Positions 5,625-6,776 of a stretch of 6,776 nucleotides of DNA are shown here, in pieces. The first letter of the stretch is position 1. The number at the start of each line of letters is the position of its first letter. The notes beneath the pieces were generated by a model. That model saw nothing but the letters and a program-made list of their open reading frames with translations. It had not been told where the DNA came from and did not search any database. The position numbers and the translations under genes are program-made. This DNA comes from Bacteroidetes bacterium SW_11_45_7 (GTDB lineage Bacteria; Bacteroidota; Bacteroidia; Chitinophagales; SW-11-45-7): contig PXTV01000090.1 of NCBI GenBank assembly GCA_003022985.1, positions 1 through 6,776 of the forward strand. The letters run 5' to 3'.

Positions 5625-6005
5625 ATGGAAGCGCAACAAACGATCAATTTTAAAGCCGATCATCTTACTTTCCAGGATCAGGTTAAGGAAACAGAAGGTG
5701 AGCATTTTTCCCGCCAGTCAGCTATATTCTTTGAAAGGGCCATCAATGAATGCAACAAAGGGCTCAATCACTCCAGTATTGAAACGGCTCGCTTTGCTTT
5801 GCAGCTGGCAAATGTTGCCGGGGACTATTTGGCTGTTTATGTCAACGGGTTTTTAGCGCACCGTCTGTTGGCCAACCATCAGTACCGAGCCGCCTACCAA
5901 CATGTCAAAGCAGCACTTGATGGGCTGGATAAGCGAAACAGGCATTTTCAGGAGGACTTGTCTTACTACCTCACCCTACAATCGCAGATTTTGGAGGCTG
6001 CGTGA
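5625..6005 (+). CDS. hypothetical small helical protein (TPR-like)
   Basis: 126-residue soluble protein that I do not recognise. There is no signal peptide or membrane segment. It is almost wholly alpha-helical in character. Residues 28-45 and 50-98 contain heptad-spaced Ala/Leu/Tyr residues, and the stretch from GDYLAVYVNGFLAHRLL to YRAAYQHVKAALDGLD (66-102) has the Gly/Tyr/Ala spacing of a tetratricopeptide hairpin, so it may be a degenerate TPR-like adaptor. Amphipathic helices and a charged N-terminus suggest a cytosolic protein-binding role. The A-rich leader before the ATG (accaaaaacaaaataatc) is the usual Bacteroidota context and supports the start. It is isolated: 370 bp after the HIRAN gene and convergent with the DUF547 gene. 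Codon use resembles the neighbours. Confidence 0.72.
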   Translation: MEAQQTINFKADHLTFQDQVKETEGEHFSRQSAIFFERAINECNKGLNHSSIETARFALQLANVAGDYLAVYVNGFLAHRLLANHQYRAAYQHVKAALDGLDKRNRHFQEDLSYYLTLQSQILEAA

Positions 6006-6391
6006 GGGGTGATGGCAAGCAAAGAAACGGCCAAAACCTGCTTCCCCGCAAGTCCTTGCTGGTAAGGCTTTCCGTTTTAAAACATTCAGCCCTAACCAAA
6101 AGGACCGGCTTAGACATTCTTCTATGGTCAATAAGATTATAAAAAATGTGTGTAGATGATCAGTTGGCTAAAACGACCTGCAATAAATAGCTGTTGTTGT
6201 GAACGTTGGCCATTATTGAGGAGTGATACTTTTCAGCTGTTGATGATGTCTGCACCAGCAACTTATAGCTGCTTTCTTGTTAGCAAGTATACTCACCGGG
6301 ACAAAAGTGATGCTTTCATATCCCGATTCATGCGATCAGGGCTGCTTCATCCCCTTCTGAACAGCTTTTGTCGAATCAGGATGACGTGCTG
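6006..6391. other. gene-free convergent region
   Basis: About 385 bp between the stops of the orphan helical gene and the DUF547 gene. A 91-codon plus-strand frame (6156-6431) is rejected because it is rich in Cys/Ser/Arg without domain features and overlaps the DUF547 coding end. One weak stem, CCCGAT (6322-6327) against ATC-a-GGG (6335-6341) with a bulged A, lies near the DUF547 stop but has no T-tract. No convincing terminator or RNA gene was seen. Confidence 0.6.
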
Positions 6392-6776
6392 CTACGTATT
6401 CCCTTTCACCCCGTTCAACTGCCAGTTGTAATCCATGTAGTCGATCTCCGCATCCTCTTTGATAGCGGGCTCGGCCCATTGGTTGAGGAATTCGATGAGT
6501 GTGCCATTTTGGGTGAAATCCTTGGTAAACCAGCGGAAAATTTTTGAAATTTCGATGCGATCTTTATTGATTTCGTTCCGCCCGGATTGGTTGAGGAAAT
6601 AATCGGCCTGGTCGTTCAGTTGCTGGTCCAGCTTAGCGGCTGTGTACGCTTCGTTGCGCAGGGATGGACAGGACACTGAAGCGCAATTGATGGCAAAGTG
6701 AATCCGCGGCTCACCCATGTCACGTAAGATCTTGTGTTCAATACGACTCAAATTGAAATCTTCACCACCAATTTGG
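6392..6776 (-). CDS. DUF547 family protein (5' end cut by window)
   Basis: C-terminal half of a DUF547 protein; 128 codons are visible and the frame continues past base 6776. A TTG at 6751 is internal, not a start, because the eight codons before it (QIGGEDFN) continue the family pattern. Recognised segments are LSRIEHKILRDMGEPRIHFAINCASVSCPSL (visible residues 9-38), with the conserved His26 and Cys31/Cys36, then AYTAAKLDQQL, KIFRWFTKDF and the closing YMDYNWQLN. DUF547 has no firmly assigned function to my knowledge; the conserved Cys and His could suggest a thiol-enzyme-like fold, but that is speculation. Bacterial members are often exported, but the N-terminus that would show a signal peptide is outside the window. 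It faces the orphan helical gene. Confidence 0.9.
   Translation of the reverse strand, partial: QIGGEDFNLSRIEHKILRDMGEPRIHFAINCASVSCPSLRNEAYTAAKLDQQLNDQADYFLNQSGRNEINKDRIEISKIFRWFTKDFTQNGTLIEFLNQWAEPAIKEDAEIDYMDYNWQLNGVKGNT

Noticed and set aside
6156..6431. 91-codon plus-strand frame
   Set aside because: It overlaps the end of the DUF547 gene and has a composition typical of spurious frames.

Overview
The window looks like chromosomal DNA of a Bacteroidota bacterium, probably a free-living aerobe of the Cytophagia or a similar class. The support is indirect. Protein families include a futalosine hydrolase, a DUF547 protein, a Sir2 deacylase without its zinc cysteines, and a short lipoprotein. 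Starts lack clear Shine-Dalgarno sites and have A-rich leaders. Several starts are preceded by exact matches to the Bacteroidota -7 box TAnnTTTG. No tRNA, rRNA, CRISPR array or transposase gene was seen.

Left part (1-2150), all on the minus strand: a Sir2-family NAD-dependent protein deacylase, cut by the window start and almost complete; a small lipoprotein of unknown function; and mqnB, futalosine hydrolase of the alternative menaquinone pathway. Gaps of about 100 bp separate them, so they need not form one operon.

Middle part (2151-3311), plus strand: a divergent promoter region, then a 6-pyruvoyl-tetrahydropterin synthase/QueD-family enzyme and folE (GTP cyclohydrolase I), 12 bp apart. 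FolE converts GTP to 7,8-dihydroneopterin triphosphate, the substrate of the first enzyme, so the pair encodes two consecutive steps of pterin synthesis. The C-x5-HGH spacing of the synthase is that of tetrahydrobiopterin-type enzymes rather than of classical QueD (C-x3-HGH).

A gene-free stretch (3312-3708) follows. It holds a compact arrangement of palindromes built from one 9-mer, CTCCCGATG/CATCGGGAG, which looks like a small non-autonomous (REP- or MITE-like) element. It also holds a degenerate copy of a second repeat whose better copy lies at 5328-5392.

Right part: a WYL-domain transcriptional regulator (3709-4716) and a stand-alone HIRAN-domain protein (4862-5254) lie in the same direction. 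These families are often tied to DNA damage or defence, and this pair is the most system-like part of the window. After a second repeat-bearing gap come an orphan helical 126-residue protein with a palindrome and A/T tracts upstream, a gene-free convergent region, and a DUF547 protein on the minus strand that runs off the window end. I found no convincing complete novel system. The best leads are the WYL-HIRAN pair and the intergenic palindrome elements.
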